Shown here piece after piece: positions 36,481 through 45,513 of a DNA stretch of 64,000 nucleotides. Within the stretch, counting starts at the first letter, position 1, and each line of letters opens with the position of its first letter. The DNA is from Prevotella sp. BV3P1. Lineage in GTDB: Bacteria; Bacteroidota; Bacteroidia; Bacteroidales; Bacteroidaceae. The stretch covers positions 1-64,000 of the forward strand of contig NZ_AWXC01000007.1 of the NCBI RefSeq assembly GCF_000479005.1, given 5' to 3'. The notes beneath the pieces are model-generated. The model was not told the origin of the DNA and ran no database searches. It was given only the letters and a program-made list of their open reading frames with translations. Position numbers and translations under genes: made by a program.

Positions 36481-37518
36481 TCAGCATTGTCGCAGAGCCG
36501 CCAACAGCTCGTTGTTTTCGGTCTTCGTGCCGATGGTCACCCGCAGACAATCGTGGCATAGTGTCACCTGATTTCTGTCGCATACCACAATACCTTTGTC
36601 CAATAGGTATTGATAGGTGGCTTGGGTATTTTTCATCTTGGCCAGAAAGAAGTTGGCCGAGGTAGGGTACACCTTCACGCACTGTGGCAGTACGGCAAAA
36701 GCCTGCACCATTCTTCGCCTTTCTTGCAGCAGGGTGGTGACCCATTTTTCTACCTCAAAGGTACCTTGCAGCGACTTGAGTGCTTGCTCTTGCGTGAGCG
36801 AGCTGATGTTGTAGGGCTGTTTCACCTTATTAAATAGGTTGACGATTTCTTCGCTTGCGAACGCCATTCCCAGTCGGATGCCCGCACATCCCCACGCCAG
36901 ACTCATGGTGTTGAGTATGATGAGGTTGGGGTAGGAGGCGAGTTCGGTGCGGAATGACTTCTGGGAAGAGAAGTCACTGTAGGCTTCGTCCAGCACCACG
37001 ATGCCGTCAAATTGTTGGACGATTTCCGTGATGGCGTCCCTATGAAGGTCGTTGCCTGTGGGGTTGTTGGGACTGCATAGCCAAATTACCTTTGTTGATG
37101 CGTCGCATGAGGCCAGCAATTTGTCGGCCGACAGCTGGAAACTTTCATCCAGCGGCACGGGTTTGTAGGTCGTGTTGTTGATGTCTGCGCACACTTTGTA
37201 CATGCCGTAGGTTGGTTCGATGGCAACAACGTTGTCTTGCTGAGGTTCGCAGAAAATGCGGTAAACCAAGTCGATGGCTTCATCACATCCGTTACTCAGG
37301 AAGATGTTTCCGGCCGGCACTTGCTTAATTTGGCTCAGCTTTTCTTTCAATTCCCTTTGCAGTGGGTCGGGATATCGGTTAAGCGGCTTGTTATATGGAT
37401 TTTCGTTGGCATCCAAAAAGACGTTTGCCTTGCTGCCACCATGCTCGCACCGCGTGCTGCCATGGCGCGTTAAAGCCCAAATATTGGGTCTAACCAGTTG
37501 TTCCAGGGTTCTCATCAT
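36481..37518 (-). CDS. hisC: HisC-like histidinol-phosphate aminotransferase lacking the PLP lysine
   Basis: 345 residues of a fold-type I aminotransferase, and the N-terminus (L-V-R-P-N-I-W-A-L) is typical of HisC. Substrate and cofactor positions look intact: D37-A-N-E-N-P, S149-P-N-N-P-T-G, V-L-D-E-A-Y-S-D and the G-I-R-L-G arginine. The PLP Schiff-base lysine, expected in S-K-A-W-G, is Leu207 (S-L-A-W-G; codon CTG at 36900-36898). Lys to Leu needs at least two base changes, so a simple read error is unlikely. No stop or frameshift occurs. The product would be inactive as a classical aminotransferase. Other his genes are not nearby. Confidence 0.8.
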   Translation of the reverse strand: MMRTLEQLVRPNIWALTRHGSTRCEHGGSKANVFLDANENPYNKPLNRYPDPLQRELKEKLSQIKQVPAGNIFLSNGCDEAIDLVYRIFCEPQQDNVVAIEPTYGMYKVCADINNTTYKPVPLDESFQLSADKLLASCDASTKVIWLCSPNNPTGNDLHRDAITEIVQQFDGIVVLDEAYSDFSSQKSFRTELASYPNLIILNTMSLAWGCAGIRLGMAFASEEIVNLFNKVKQPYNISSLTQEQALKSLQGTFEVEKWVTTLLQERRRMVQAFAVLPQCVKVYPTSANFFLAKMKNTQATYQYLLDKGIVVCDRNQVTLCHDCLRVTIGTKTENNELLAALRQC

Positions 37519-37664
37519 GTCATCGATTTAAAGGGTATAGGTGCCGAAATTGCGCGTCGTAAGGTGTGAATCGTTCACACGGCATTTCTTATTTGTTCTT
37601 AAAAATGTTATGCAAATATAATAAGATGTGGGGAGATGTGCAAGAAATGTCGTACATTTGCCCA

Positions 37665-38867
37665 ATGCAAAAGTGCCAAAATTACTTTCCTCTTTCATTG
37701 ACATGCCATTTGTTCATCTTCCTGTTGTTGTTGATGCTCTGTGGGTGTGAAAATGAAAAGAAACAGGTACGCACGCCTTGGGGAACCACTTTGGGCACCG
37801 ATACGGCCAATGTGAGTCAGGGTTTCTCGCTGGATGACATCATCGGAAACGGCGAATTGATTATGCTGACCATCAATGGACCCGAGACGTATTACGACTA
37901 TCGTGGGCGTGGCATGGGATTACAGTATTTGCTTTGTGAACAGTTTGCCCGACAGTTGGGCGTTTCCTTGCGGGTAGAATTGTGCAAGGACACCACGGAG
38001 ATGGTCAACAGGCTCGAGCAAGGTGATGGCGACATCATCGCTTTTCCGCTGCCCAGAACCGACAAACGCTTGCTGTACTCGGGGCCATCGGCTGATTCGT
38101 TGAAAACACAGTGGGCGGTAAGGAAAGACAATGAGGCGCTTGCCGACACGCTGAACAAATGGTTCAGTCCGAAACTCATTGCCCAAGTCAAGCAACGAGA
38201 ATCGTTCTTGCTGTCCACCCGCAGCGTTACCCGTCACGTTTATTCACCCATGTTGAACCGTTCGCAGGGTGTCATCTCCCGTTATGACCACTTTTTTCAG
38301 CAGTATGCGCCCATGGCCAGATGGGATTGGCGCTTGATGGCGGCTCAATGTTATCAAGAGTCTACCTTTGACCCGCAAGCTCGTTCGTGGGCCGGTGCAC
38401 TGGGATTGATGCAAATCATGCCCGGAACGGCGGCGCATCTGGGACTTTCGTTAGCCGACATCCATGATCCGGAGCAAAACATAGCGGCCGCAGCCAAGTA
38501 TTTGCAAGAGCTAAGTGCCCATTTTCAGGATGTGAGAAACGTGCAGGAACGCCAGTATTTCGTGCTGGCCAGCTACAATGGCGGCTCTTATCATGTGCGC
38601 GATGCGATGGCATTGACCCAGAAAAACGGTGGCAATCCGCATAGTTGGAATCACGTTTCAGAATATATTTTGAAGTTGTCTGACCCGCGTTACTATCGTG
38701 ACCCCATCGTCAAGTATGGCTATATGCGTGGTTCAGAGACGGTTGACTACGTTAACAAAATTCGCGCCCGCTATGCGCAATACAGAGGTGTGGCCAAGGG
38801 TGGAATTGGTTTTTACAGCATCCAGAAACCTTCCAGGGCCAAGCGCAAGCATCGCTTCAAGCTCTAA
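37665..38867 (+). CDS. MltF-like membrane-bound lytic transglycosylase (lipoprotein)
   Basis: About 400 residues from the ATG at 37665, giving a lipoprotein signal with lipobox M-L-C-G-C. An N-terminal solute-binding-like domain (about 50-190) is followed by a lysozyme-like SLT domain. That domain holds the catalytic glutamate in Q-E-S-T-F-D-P and the G-L-M-Q-I-M-P motif. The enzyme cleaves peptidoglycan from the periplasmic face of a membrane. TACATTTG at 37653-37660 fits a -7 box only five bases from the ATG, so the mRNA may have almost no leader; no good -33 is visible. Confidence 0.88.
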   Translation: MQKCQNYFPLSLTCHLFIFLLLLMLCGCENEKKQVRTPWGTTLGTDTANVSQGFSLDDIIGNGELIMLTINGPETYYDYRGRGMGLQYLLCEQFARQLGVSLRVELCKDTTEMVNRLEQGDGDIIAFPLPRTDKRLLYSGPSADSLKTQWAVRKDNEALADTLNKWFSPKLIAQVKQRESFLLSTRSVTRHVYSPMLNRSQGVISRYDHFFQQYAPMARWDWRLMAAQCYQESTFDPQARSWAGALGLMQIMPGTAAHLGLSLADIHDPEQNIAAAAKYLQELSAHFQDVRNVQERQYFVLASYNGGSYHVRDAMALTQKNGGNPHSWNHVSEYILKLSDPRYYRDPIVKYGYMRGSETVDYVNKIRARYAQYRGVAKGGIGFYSIQKPSRAKRKHRFKL

Positions 38868-39110
38868 ACATATTAAATCACGCCCCTACGGTTATCTTAC
38901 CCCAAGGCACCGCATTTTCAAACTCATTGCTATTGGCTGTCAATCTCAATGTTATTGGCACTCAAACTCAATGCAATTGGCAGCCAAACTCAATGCAATT
39001 GGATGACGGGCTGAATGGCTTTCGTTATGAAAGGATTAAGTGGTTGGTTTTCAGTATGTAACGGTTTTTGGCTGTGTCACCGTCCTTGTTCGTCAATGCC
39101 CATCCCCGTT
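38868..39110. repeat. 22-bp tandem repeat, four units
   Basis: Four perfectly phased 22-bp units at 38918-39005 (starts 38918, 38940, 38962, 38984) share the pattern TCAAACTCAATGCAATTGG plus three bases. They are better conserved than the related arrays elsewhere. Just upstream, at 38875-38891, an AAATCACGCCCCTACGG element is nearly the inverse of one at 19808-19826 and resembles another at 55248-55264. The rest of the gap holds no gene. Confidence 0.75.
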
Positions 39111-40016
39111 TTACGCTTCGGCCGCTTCTGTTTGGATGGCTTTCCTGTTGGATTGTGCTTGTCTGCGGGCTTCTATCGACCCATACACATAGTAGTTGAC
39201 GAAGATGCCAACCGTCAGAAAGGCGGCGCAAATAAAGTAGATGAGGATGCAGACACCGTAGGTAAGCACGGGGAAGTAGGCCGGAAGGGTGTTTGGGTCA
39301 CCATTCTGAACGCCCATTTGTGACAGGGTGCTGGCCATGAACAGGATGTAGACCGGCATGAGGAGAATGAGGGTGAGGAAAAAAATGACGATTCCATATA
39401 AGAAAAAGGTGGAAACGATGAACCCGATGCGGCGCAGTCCGGTTCGATAACCGCCCAGCACATGCGTTTTGAACTTGGCCTCTTTCTCCTGAATGTATCT
39501 CATGGAAGAATAGGCAAAGGGTGCCATGGCGATGAGAATGATGAGCCAGGCCACCGGAAAGAGCCATGCCTGCAAGCCCATTCCGGCCGTGCCGACAGCC
39601 GCTGGTGCGGGTTTTTGCCCATAAGAAATGGATAGCGTCGCAGCTGTCAGCAGCAGGGAAACGATGCCCATGAAAACCACATAGGCCAACTGAAGTTTGG
39701 CAATGCGCTTGAGGTTGCAGGCAAAGCCGTTCTCGTTGAGCAGGGTGGTGGTGCGAGCCATGTACCATACCGACGCACAGAGCAGCAGTACGTTGAGCAA
39801 ACCGAACGTGACCAACTTGCCCGTGGGCAGGCTGTTGCCCATCGTGTGCATGGCATTGGTGAGGCCGAAGGCCAGGTATGCGCCCCCAATGACGGAGAAC
39901 ACCAGCAGCGACAGCCAGTTTTTACGCAAGATGGTCATGACGTTTGAGCAGAAAAGAAGGTATCCGGCCTTGATGCAACCCGATATGCTTCTGTTTTTAT
40001 AGAGATCGTTTTCCAT
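39111..40016 (-). CDS. Multi-pass membrane protein of unknown function
   Basis: 301 residues with about six strongly hydrophobic segments (roughly 33-55, 73-90, 105-130, 150-170, 205-240 and 262-285). A short cytoplasmic N-terminus and a charged C-terminal tail flank them. There are no catalytic or binding motifs. It starts 15 bases after the SpoU methyltransferase stop on the same strand, so the two are probably co-transcribed. I do not recognise a family. Confidence 0.7.
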   Translation of the reverse strand: MENDLYKNRSISGCIKAGYLLFCSNVMTILRKNWLSLLVFSVIGGAYLAFGLTNAMHTMGNSLPTGKLVTFGLLNVLLLCASVWYMARTTTLLNENGFACNLKRIAKLQLAYVVFMGIVSLLLTAATLSISYGQKPAPAAVGTAGMGLQAWLFPVAWLIILIAMAPFAYSSMRYIQEKEAKFKTHVLGGYRTGLRRIGFIVSTFFLYGIVIFFLTLILLMPVYILFMASTLSQMGVQNGDPNTLPAYFPVLTYGVCILIYFICAAFLTVGIFVNYYVYGSIEARRQAQSNRKAIQTEAAEA

Positions 40017-40031
40017 ATTCGTTTGATTGAT

Positions 40032-40814
40032 TTACGTTGTTTTTGTTCTTCTTTTAAATTCGCTGCACGCAATGGCCGTGGCGATGGCCACGTTGAGGCT
40101 CTCGGCCTTGTCGGGCAAGGTGGAGAAGTTGGGGATGAGCAGCGGATGGTTGACGCGTGCGCGCAGGTCTTTCGAGATGCCGTTGCCTTCATTCCCCATG
40201 ATGATGATGCCGGTCGCGGTGAGCGTCTGTTGATAGATATCCGCACCATCAAGCAAAGTGCCATAGACAGGGGTTGGTGGCGGCAGCGCATCCACAAATT
40301 CGCAGAGATTCAGGTAGGTGACGTCGACGTGTGCGATGCTTCCCATGGTGGCCTGAACCACTTTCGGGTTGTACACATCTGCCGTGTCTTCGCTGCAAAT
40401 CACATTCCTGATGCCAAACCAGTCGGCAATGCGGATGATGGTGCCAAGGTTACCCGGGTCTTGAATGCCATCCAGTGACAGCACCAGCTCGTGGGTTGGG
40501 TCGATGTGAGTGGGCATGTGGCGTTGTTCAAATACGGCCAACACCTCTTGCGGGTGCTGTAGCAGACTGATTTTTTGCAGCTCGTCGGGCGATACCGGGA
40601 TGATTTGCGGTCGGCTGTCGCCCTGGTTGCCCCTCAAGCTCTCGTCTTCGTGCCGTTCGAGCCATTGCTCTGTGGCGACGATGAGTTCGGGTTGGAACGA
40701 CGACAGCAGGTCGTGAACCACCTTAGGACCCTCGGCAACGAACGTGCCATGAGCCGACCGTCCCTTCTTTGTTTGCAGCGCGTTGATGTATTTGATTTTT
40801 GCTTTACTAATCAT
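40032..40814 (-). CDS. SpoU/TrmH family RNA 2'-O-methyltransferase
   Basis: 260 residues from the ATG at 40814; a longer frame to 40856 adds 14 unlikely residues. All three SPOUT motifs are present: D-P-G-N-L-G-T-I-I-R-I-A, I-I-M-G-N-E-G-N-G-I and the knot segment S-L-N-V-A-I-A-T-A-I. The N-terminal part resembles an L30e-like RNA-binding substrate domain. It should methylate a ribose 2'-OH in rRNA or tRNA; the exact target is not clear. Confidence 0.9.
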   Translation of the reverse strand: MISKAKIKYINALQTKKGRSAHGTFVAEGPKVVHDLLSSFQPELIVATEQWLERHEDESLRGNQGDSRPQIIPVSPDELQKISLLQHPQEVLAVFEQRHMPTHIDPTHELVLSLDGIQDPGNLGTIIRIADWFGIRNVICSEDTADVYNPKVVQATMGSIAHVDVTYLNLCEFVDALPPPTPVYGTLLDGADIYQQTLTATGIIIMGNEGNGISKDLRARVNHPLLIPNFSTLPDKAESLNVAIATAIACSEFKRRTKTT

Positions 40815-40918
40815 CCTCTTCGTTTTGATGTGCTTTGGAATATTGAAGCCAAGCACAAAGATAACACGGTTCTTTCATTTAAAAAGGTCGTTTGTTGTCA
40901 AAAACAATCATTTTTTTT

Positions 40919-41113
40919 GTTTCAACAACGAATTGAACGAATGAAACGAATCTGACTGTTGGAATCAATGAACGCAGGCGTTCAACGAATGAAACGAATT
41001 TGGCAAAGACACGCAACATGTTTATGTCGGCAGATTTGTTTCATTCGCAGAACGCTTGCGTTCATTGTCTTGTTTGGTTCATTCGTTTCATTTGTTACAT
41101 TCGTTGTTCAACA
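40919..41113. repeat. Long imperfect inverted repeat
   Basis: The left arm 40919-41001 and right arm 41031-41113 are reverse complements over about 83 bases with scattered mismatches and small gaps. For example, CAATGAACGC…GAATGAAAC on the left matches the inverse of GTTTCATTCG…GCGTTCATTG on the right. Within each arm ACGAATGAAACGAAT recurs, and GAACGC/GCGTTC makes a small inner palindrome. The loop is about 29 bases. No ORF lies inside. It separates two divergently transcribed genes. Confidence 0.75.
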
Positions 41114-41192
41114 ACATTGTCCTTAAATAAAAGAGCCGTACAAAGATAGTAAATTCTTGATTCTTCAACCGCTTATTTAGCATCTTTTTCCT

Positions 41193-41200
41193 TACCTTTG
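41193..41200 (+). promoter_or_regulatory. -7 box of the second Omp85 gene
   Basis: TACCTTTG matches the -7 consensus; no TTTG -33 partner is visible. A nine-codon frame (ATG 41203 to TGA 41230) follows, and its stop overlaps a possible GTG start at 41229 as GTGA. Confidence 0.5.
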
Positions 41201-41228
41201 CAATGATATACACAGAAGAGCCAGTTGC

Positions 41229-43496
41229 GTGAGCATTCAACAGCGTTCTGTGTCATTGTGGTTTTCATCATTAAACAGGTGCATTTTGAGGAAAGTAAAA
41301 TTATCGATTTCTTTTCTGACGTTGCTGTTCCTGGTTGGTTGCTCATCGAGTAAATTCATCCCGGAGAACGAGTATCTGTTGCAAGAGGTTGAAATCAAGT
41401 CAGATCAGAAAGGCTTTGATGCTGCCTCGTTGGAGCCTTATATCCGACAGAAAGCCAACTCCAAGTGGTTCTCTTTGTTCAACATTCCGTTAGGAACCTA
41501 TTCGCTTTCGGGGCGTGATACCACGAAATGGGTGAACCGTACTTTGCGAAAGATTGGCGAAGAGCCGGTGCTGTTTGATACCGTGCAGGCCAACCAGTCG
41601 ATGAACGACCTGAAGAAGGCTCTGCAAAACGCTGGATACATGCATGCGGACGTAGACTTGCAGACGAAGGTAAAGGGCAAAAAGCTGAAAGCCATCTACA
41701 CGCTTCATCCCGGTGAGCCTTATCGTATCAACCGTGTGAGATATGACATTGCGGACGAACGCATCAAACGAATACTGGCTTTGGACAAACCTCAGCATGC
41801 TATTCGCGGCCTTCAGAGCGGCTCGCGCTTCACAGTGGAACGCCTGGACGAAGAGCGTAACCGAATAACCAAGCTGCTGTTGGACAGCGGTTTTTATAAA
41901 TTTCACAAGGATTTTATCGTCTTTGAGGCCGACTCGGCACGCAACAATACCGACATCAACCTGGTGGTCAGACTGTTGAAATACCGTGCCAACAGTGACG
42001 CACCTGAGACCAATCACCCACGGTATTTCATTCGTGACGTGAAATTCTCTTCCAGTGAGGAGTCGGGTATCCATCTGCGTCCCAAAATACTTGAATACAA
42101 TACGGCCATCAAGGCGGGAGAACCCTTCTCGGCCGCTCATCTGCAAACGACGTATAACAACTTCGCACGGTTGCAAGCCGTGAGGTACACCAACATCAAG
42201 TTTAAGGAATTGCCCGACACTACGCTGTTGGATTGTGACATACAGCTGAGCCACAACAAGCCTCATACGCTGTCTTTTCAGCCCGAAGGCACCAACACGG
42301 CCGGTGATTTGGGGGCAGCCGTGTCGCTGACATACGAGAACAGAAACCTTTTTCGTGGCAGTGAGGTGCTGCGGGTGCAGCTAAGAGGGGCCTTTGAGGC
42401 CATCACGGGCCTGGAGGGATACAACGACCAGGACTATCAGGAGTACAACACTGAGGCCAAATTGCAATTTCCCCGCTTGCTGGCTCCTTTCCTATCAAGC
42501 GCGTTTCAGCGACGTAGCACGGCATCATCGGAGTTGTCTTTCAGTTACAGCTTGCAGAATCGTCCAGAATTTCATCGTAGGGTTTTGTCCGCAGCGTTTA
42601 GATATCGATGGAACGAACCGAAGCGATATTCGTCCTATCGCGTGGATTTGATTGACCTCAACTATGTCTATATGCCTTGGATTTCTGATACGTTCAAGCG
42701 CGATTACCTGGACGACGTCAGTAGTAGGAATGCTATCTTGCGGTATAACTATGAGAATTTGCTGGTCATGAAGATGGGGTTCGGCTTGAGATTCAATAAT
42801 GGTCGGCATGCCATGATTGCCAACATCGAAACGGCCGGCAATATTTTGAAGGGCTTTTCTAAAGTGCTGTCCTTCCGTAAAAACGCGCAAGGACAGTACA
42901 CCTTATTTAATACGGCCTACGCACAGTATATCAAAGGCGACTTCGACTATACCCGTTTGATTACCTTTGATATGCACAACTCGTTGGCTTTGCACATTGA
43001 TTTGGGGCTTGCTTATCCGTATGGCAACTCGAAAATATTGCCTTTTGAGAAGCGATACTTCTCGGGTGGAGCCAACTCGGTGAGGGGATGGAGCGTCAGA
43101 GAGTTGGGGCCGGGCAGCTTTCGCGGTACCGATGGGCGCATCGACTTCATCAACCAAACGGGTGACATGAAGCTGGATATGAACATAGAATACCGCACCA
43201 AGTTGTTTTGGAAGTTCCATGGAGCGGCTTTTGTGGATGCCGGAAACATTTGGACGTTGCGACAATATGAGGAACAACCTGGCGGTCAGTTCAGGTTACA
43301 CGAGTTTTATAAGCAGATAGCCGTGGCCTACGGACTGGGATTGCGCTTGAACTTCGACTTTTTTATCCTGCGGTTCGACATGGGTATGAAGGCCATCAAT
43401 CCTGCTTATGAAACACTGCGTGAGCATTTCGCCGTGCTTCATCCTAACTTTGGTCGCGACTTCACCTTCCATTTCGCAGTGGGTATGCCCTTCTAA
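41229..43496 (+). CDS. BamA/TamA (Omp85) family outer membrane lipoprotein, second copy
   Basis: Up to 755 residues. The start is uncertain: GTG 41229 gives a 19-residue extension, while TTG 41286 gives a normal lipoprotein signal (R-K-V-K-L-S-I-S-F, lipobox L-V-G-C). POTRA-like repeats precede a D15-type barrel that contains G-G-A-N-S-V-R-G-W and ends in F. It resembles the TamA-like protein at 29110, but no TamB adjoins it. Likely role: insertion of outer-membrane proteins or lipid-linked assembly. Confidence 0.85.
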   Translation: MSIQQRSVSLWFSSLNRCILRKVKLSISFLTLLFLVGCSSSKFIPENEYLLQEVEIKSDQKGFDAASLEPYIRQKANSKWFSLFNIPLGTYSLSGRDTTKWVNRTLRKIGEEPVLFDTVQANQSMNDLKKALQNAGYMHADVDLQTKVKGKKLKAIYTLHPGEPYRINRVRYDIADERIKRILALDKPQHAIRGLQSGSRFTVERLDEERNRITKLLLDSGFYKFHKDFIVFEADSARNNTDINLVVRLLKYRANSDAPETNHPRYFIRDVKFSSSEESGIHLRPKILEYNTAIKAGEPFSAAHLQTTYNNFARLQAVRYTNIKFKELPDTTLLDCDIQLSHNKPHTLSFQPEGTNTAGDLGAAVSLTYENRNLFRGSEVLRVQLRGAFEAITGLEGYNDQDYQEYNTEAKLQFPRLLAPFLSSAFQRRSTASSELSFSYSLQNRPEFHRRVLSAAFRYRWNEPKRYSSYRVDLIDLNYVYMPWISDTFKRDYLDDVSSRNAILRYNYENLLVMKMGFGLRFNNGRHAMIANIETAGNILKGFSKVLSFRKNAQGQYTLFNTAYAQYIKGDFDYTRLITFDMHNSLALHIDLGLAYPYGNSKILPFEKRYFSGGANSVRGWSVRELGPGSFRGTDGRIDFINQTGDMKLDMNIEYRTKLFWKFHGAAFVDAGNIWTLRQYEEQPGGQFRLHEFYKQIAVAYGLGLRLNFDFFILRFDMGMKAINPAYETLREHFAVLHPNFGRDFTFHFAVGMPF

Positions 43497-43824
43497 TTGC
43501 CATTGTTACTGGCCTTATTTCATAGCATTGCTTTTTTGAATGAAAGTATTTCCACCATGCAATCATGCCTGTGAAGTTGCACGTTTAAAGCGTTCTCATT
43601 GGCGCATGGGCATAAAAAAACTTTCGAAAGCCGAAAAGGAATCTTGCGAAGTATGAGTTATTGGCTATTACTTTGTCTGCTCAGGTGGATTATCCTGCGT
43701 GTGACATGTAACCAATGCTCATTGAACTTGAAAAGAATCTTTTGGACTTTCGAAAGTCTTGTCAGGTATTATTGCTCGTTCTGTCTGCAACAACATGCCC
43801 TTTGGAGGGCATGTTGCAGTAGCA
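43497..43824. other. Gap with 11-bp hairpin before the susCD end
   Basis: CAACATGCCCT (43791-43801) and AGGGCATGTTG (43806-43816) form a perfect 11-bp stem with loop TTGG, about ten bases beyond the susD stop. It may end the susCD transcript, though no T-run follows on the minus strand. Otherwise there is no supportable gene. Confidence 0.5.
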
Positions 43825-45456
43825 TCAATATTGGTTTTGTTTCAGAGTACCCTTGGCAGCCTCAATCTCATCCTGAGGAATGGGCAAATATTTCTTACTT
43901 TCTGTCCACTGTATGCGTTCGGGTATAGCCTGTGTGTCGTATTCAGTTTTTGCCTTGTTAAGCACCTTTCCACCACCAGGTTTGAGCACCTCGGCAGCTT
44001 TGCCGAAGCGAATGAGGTCGTAGTAGCGTTTGCCTTCGCCTACAAACTCAAGTCGGCGTTCTTCCAAGATGTTATCAAGTGTGACGATGCGATGCGAGGC
44101 TTTTGCTCGGTTGCGTACCTCATCGAAATATCTCTGGGCTTTTGCTTTATCACCATTCGTGCGTAGAATCAGCTCAGCTGCATTGAGCAAGGTTTCTGAA
44201 TAACGATAGATACGCTGGTTGTTGTCCCAACCTAAGTCGGAAGAAGCCACGGCTCCGTCGTTGCCTCCCGGGCGTCCTAAGTATTTCAGGAGGAATATTC
44301 CCGTGTTCTGATAGCGTCCTGCATAAGTTACCTCATCACCAGTGCGGGCCTTGTAGCTGGCAGCATATTCAGCCATGTTGATGATGCCGCCGGTTCGACG
44401 CAGGTCTTGCTGTTCATAGAGGTCATAAACTTCTTTTGATACATCGCAGAAGCCCCAGCCTCCGTTCAGTTCTTGTTTTGGTGCATAGGTTGGATTTTCG
44501 GCTAAATGTGCTTTGGAGGCTTTGTAGGTAAGTCCGTAAATACCAATCAGGGCAGGAACACCTGTCCCGCCGCCGGGGGCATTGACATTTCCCCAATCAC
44601 GTCTGCTACCCTTGGAGCAATAATTGATTTCGTAAATTGACTCGTCGCACCATTCTCCACTTTGTTCCCAAATGCCGGCATAGTCGCTCATCAGGCGATA
44701 TTTGTTGCTACCAATGATTTGTTCCATATAGCTCAGTGCCTGTTGGTATCGGCTCTCGTCTTTCTGGTACATCACAAAGTCAGCGAAAAGCATTTGGGCG
44801 AAAGCTTGGGTGGCATGTCCACAGCGCGCCTGGGTTTCCTTCATGGGGAGTGTGTTCGACTTGATGACATCTTCCAGTTCAGCAATCACTTTGCTATAAA
44901 CATCATTAGCCGAGAGTTGTTCGGCAATGAAAGGAAATTCCAGGTTTTTTACATAATAAGGTACATTGCCCCAAAACTTCCAAAGCTGCAGGTAGTAGAA
45001 GGCTCTGATGGTTCTGGCTTCTGCGATATAGCCCGCCTTCTCGGCCTCAGAGAGTTCCTTAGCCTCTTCAGCATCCTTGATAACCCAGTTTGAGCGGTTT
45101 ATACCCATGTAGCTGATTGTCCATGCTCCCTTGAAGTTCATCAAGCTGGTTGACTTGTATTGGGATGCCATGTGAATCTCCATCAGGTCAGTATTGCTAC
45201 CTCCGCCTACATAAATGTCGTCACCCTGGACATCTGGGACGAGGAAGAGAGGACACCAACTTTCGTAAACATCGTACCAAGCCAAGGGTGCATACGCTGC
45301 CGTAACAGCTTCCTCAATGTGTGCCTTGGTGTTGTAGTAGCCTTCGATGGGCAGGCTGCTGGCGGGTTCTACCGACAAGAAATTGTCGTTGCATGAAGAC
45401 AAGTAGCAGGTCATGCTTGCCATTACGCCGTATAAAAATATATTTTTAACTTTCAT
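43825..45456 (-). CDS. SusD/RagB-type nutrient-binding lipoprotein
   Basis: 543 residues. The lipoprotein signal ends L-S-S-C-N-D-N-F-L, and the TPR-rich SusD fold and conserved C-terminal R-N-R-A-K / E-R-R-L-E-F-V-G-E-G-K-R-Y-Y-D-L segment are clear. It caps the SusC barrel at the outer membrane and captures an oligosaccharide or peptide. It lies 57 bases after susC. No glycoside hydrolase or dedicated regulator is next to the pair, so the substrate cannot be guessed. Confidence 0.93.
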   Translation of the reverse strand: MKVKNIFLYGVMASMTCYLSSCNDNFLSVEPASSLPIEGYYNTKAHIEEAVTAAYAPLAWYDVYESWCPLFLVPDVQGDDIYVGGGSNTDLMEIHMASQYKSTSLMNFKGAWTISYMGINRSNWVIKDAEEAKELSEAEKAGYIAEARTIRAFYYLQLWKFWGNVPYYVKNLEFPFIAEQLSANDVYSKVIAELEDVIKSNTLPMKETQARCGHATQAFAQMLFADFVMYQKDESRYQQALSYMEQIIGSNKYRLMSDYAGIWEQSGEWCDESIYEINYCSKGSRRDWGNVNAPGGGTGVPALIGIYGLTYKASKAHLAENPTYAPKQELNGGWGFCDVSKEVYDLYEQQDLRRTGGIINMAEYAASYKARTGDEVTYAGRYQNTGIFLLKYLGRPGGNDGAVASSDLGWDNNQRIYRYSETLLNAAELILRTNGDKAKAQRYFDEVRNRAKASHRIVTLDNILEERRLEFVGEGKRYYDLIRFGKAAEVLKPGGGKVLNKAKTEYDTQAIPERIQWTESKKYLPIPQDEIEAAKGTLKQNQY

Positions 45457-45513
45457 GATTGTTATCTTTTAAATTGTGTTCAATGTTATTTTCCTGTTTT
45501 AAGCTATCTTTCT

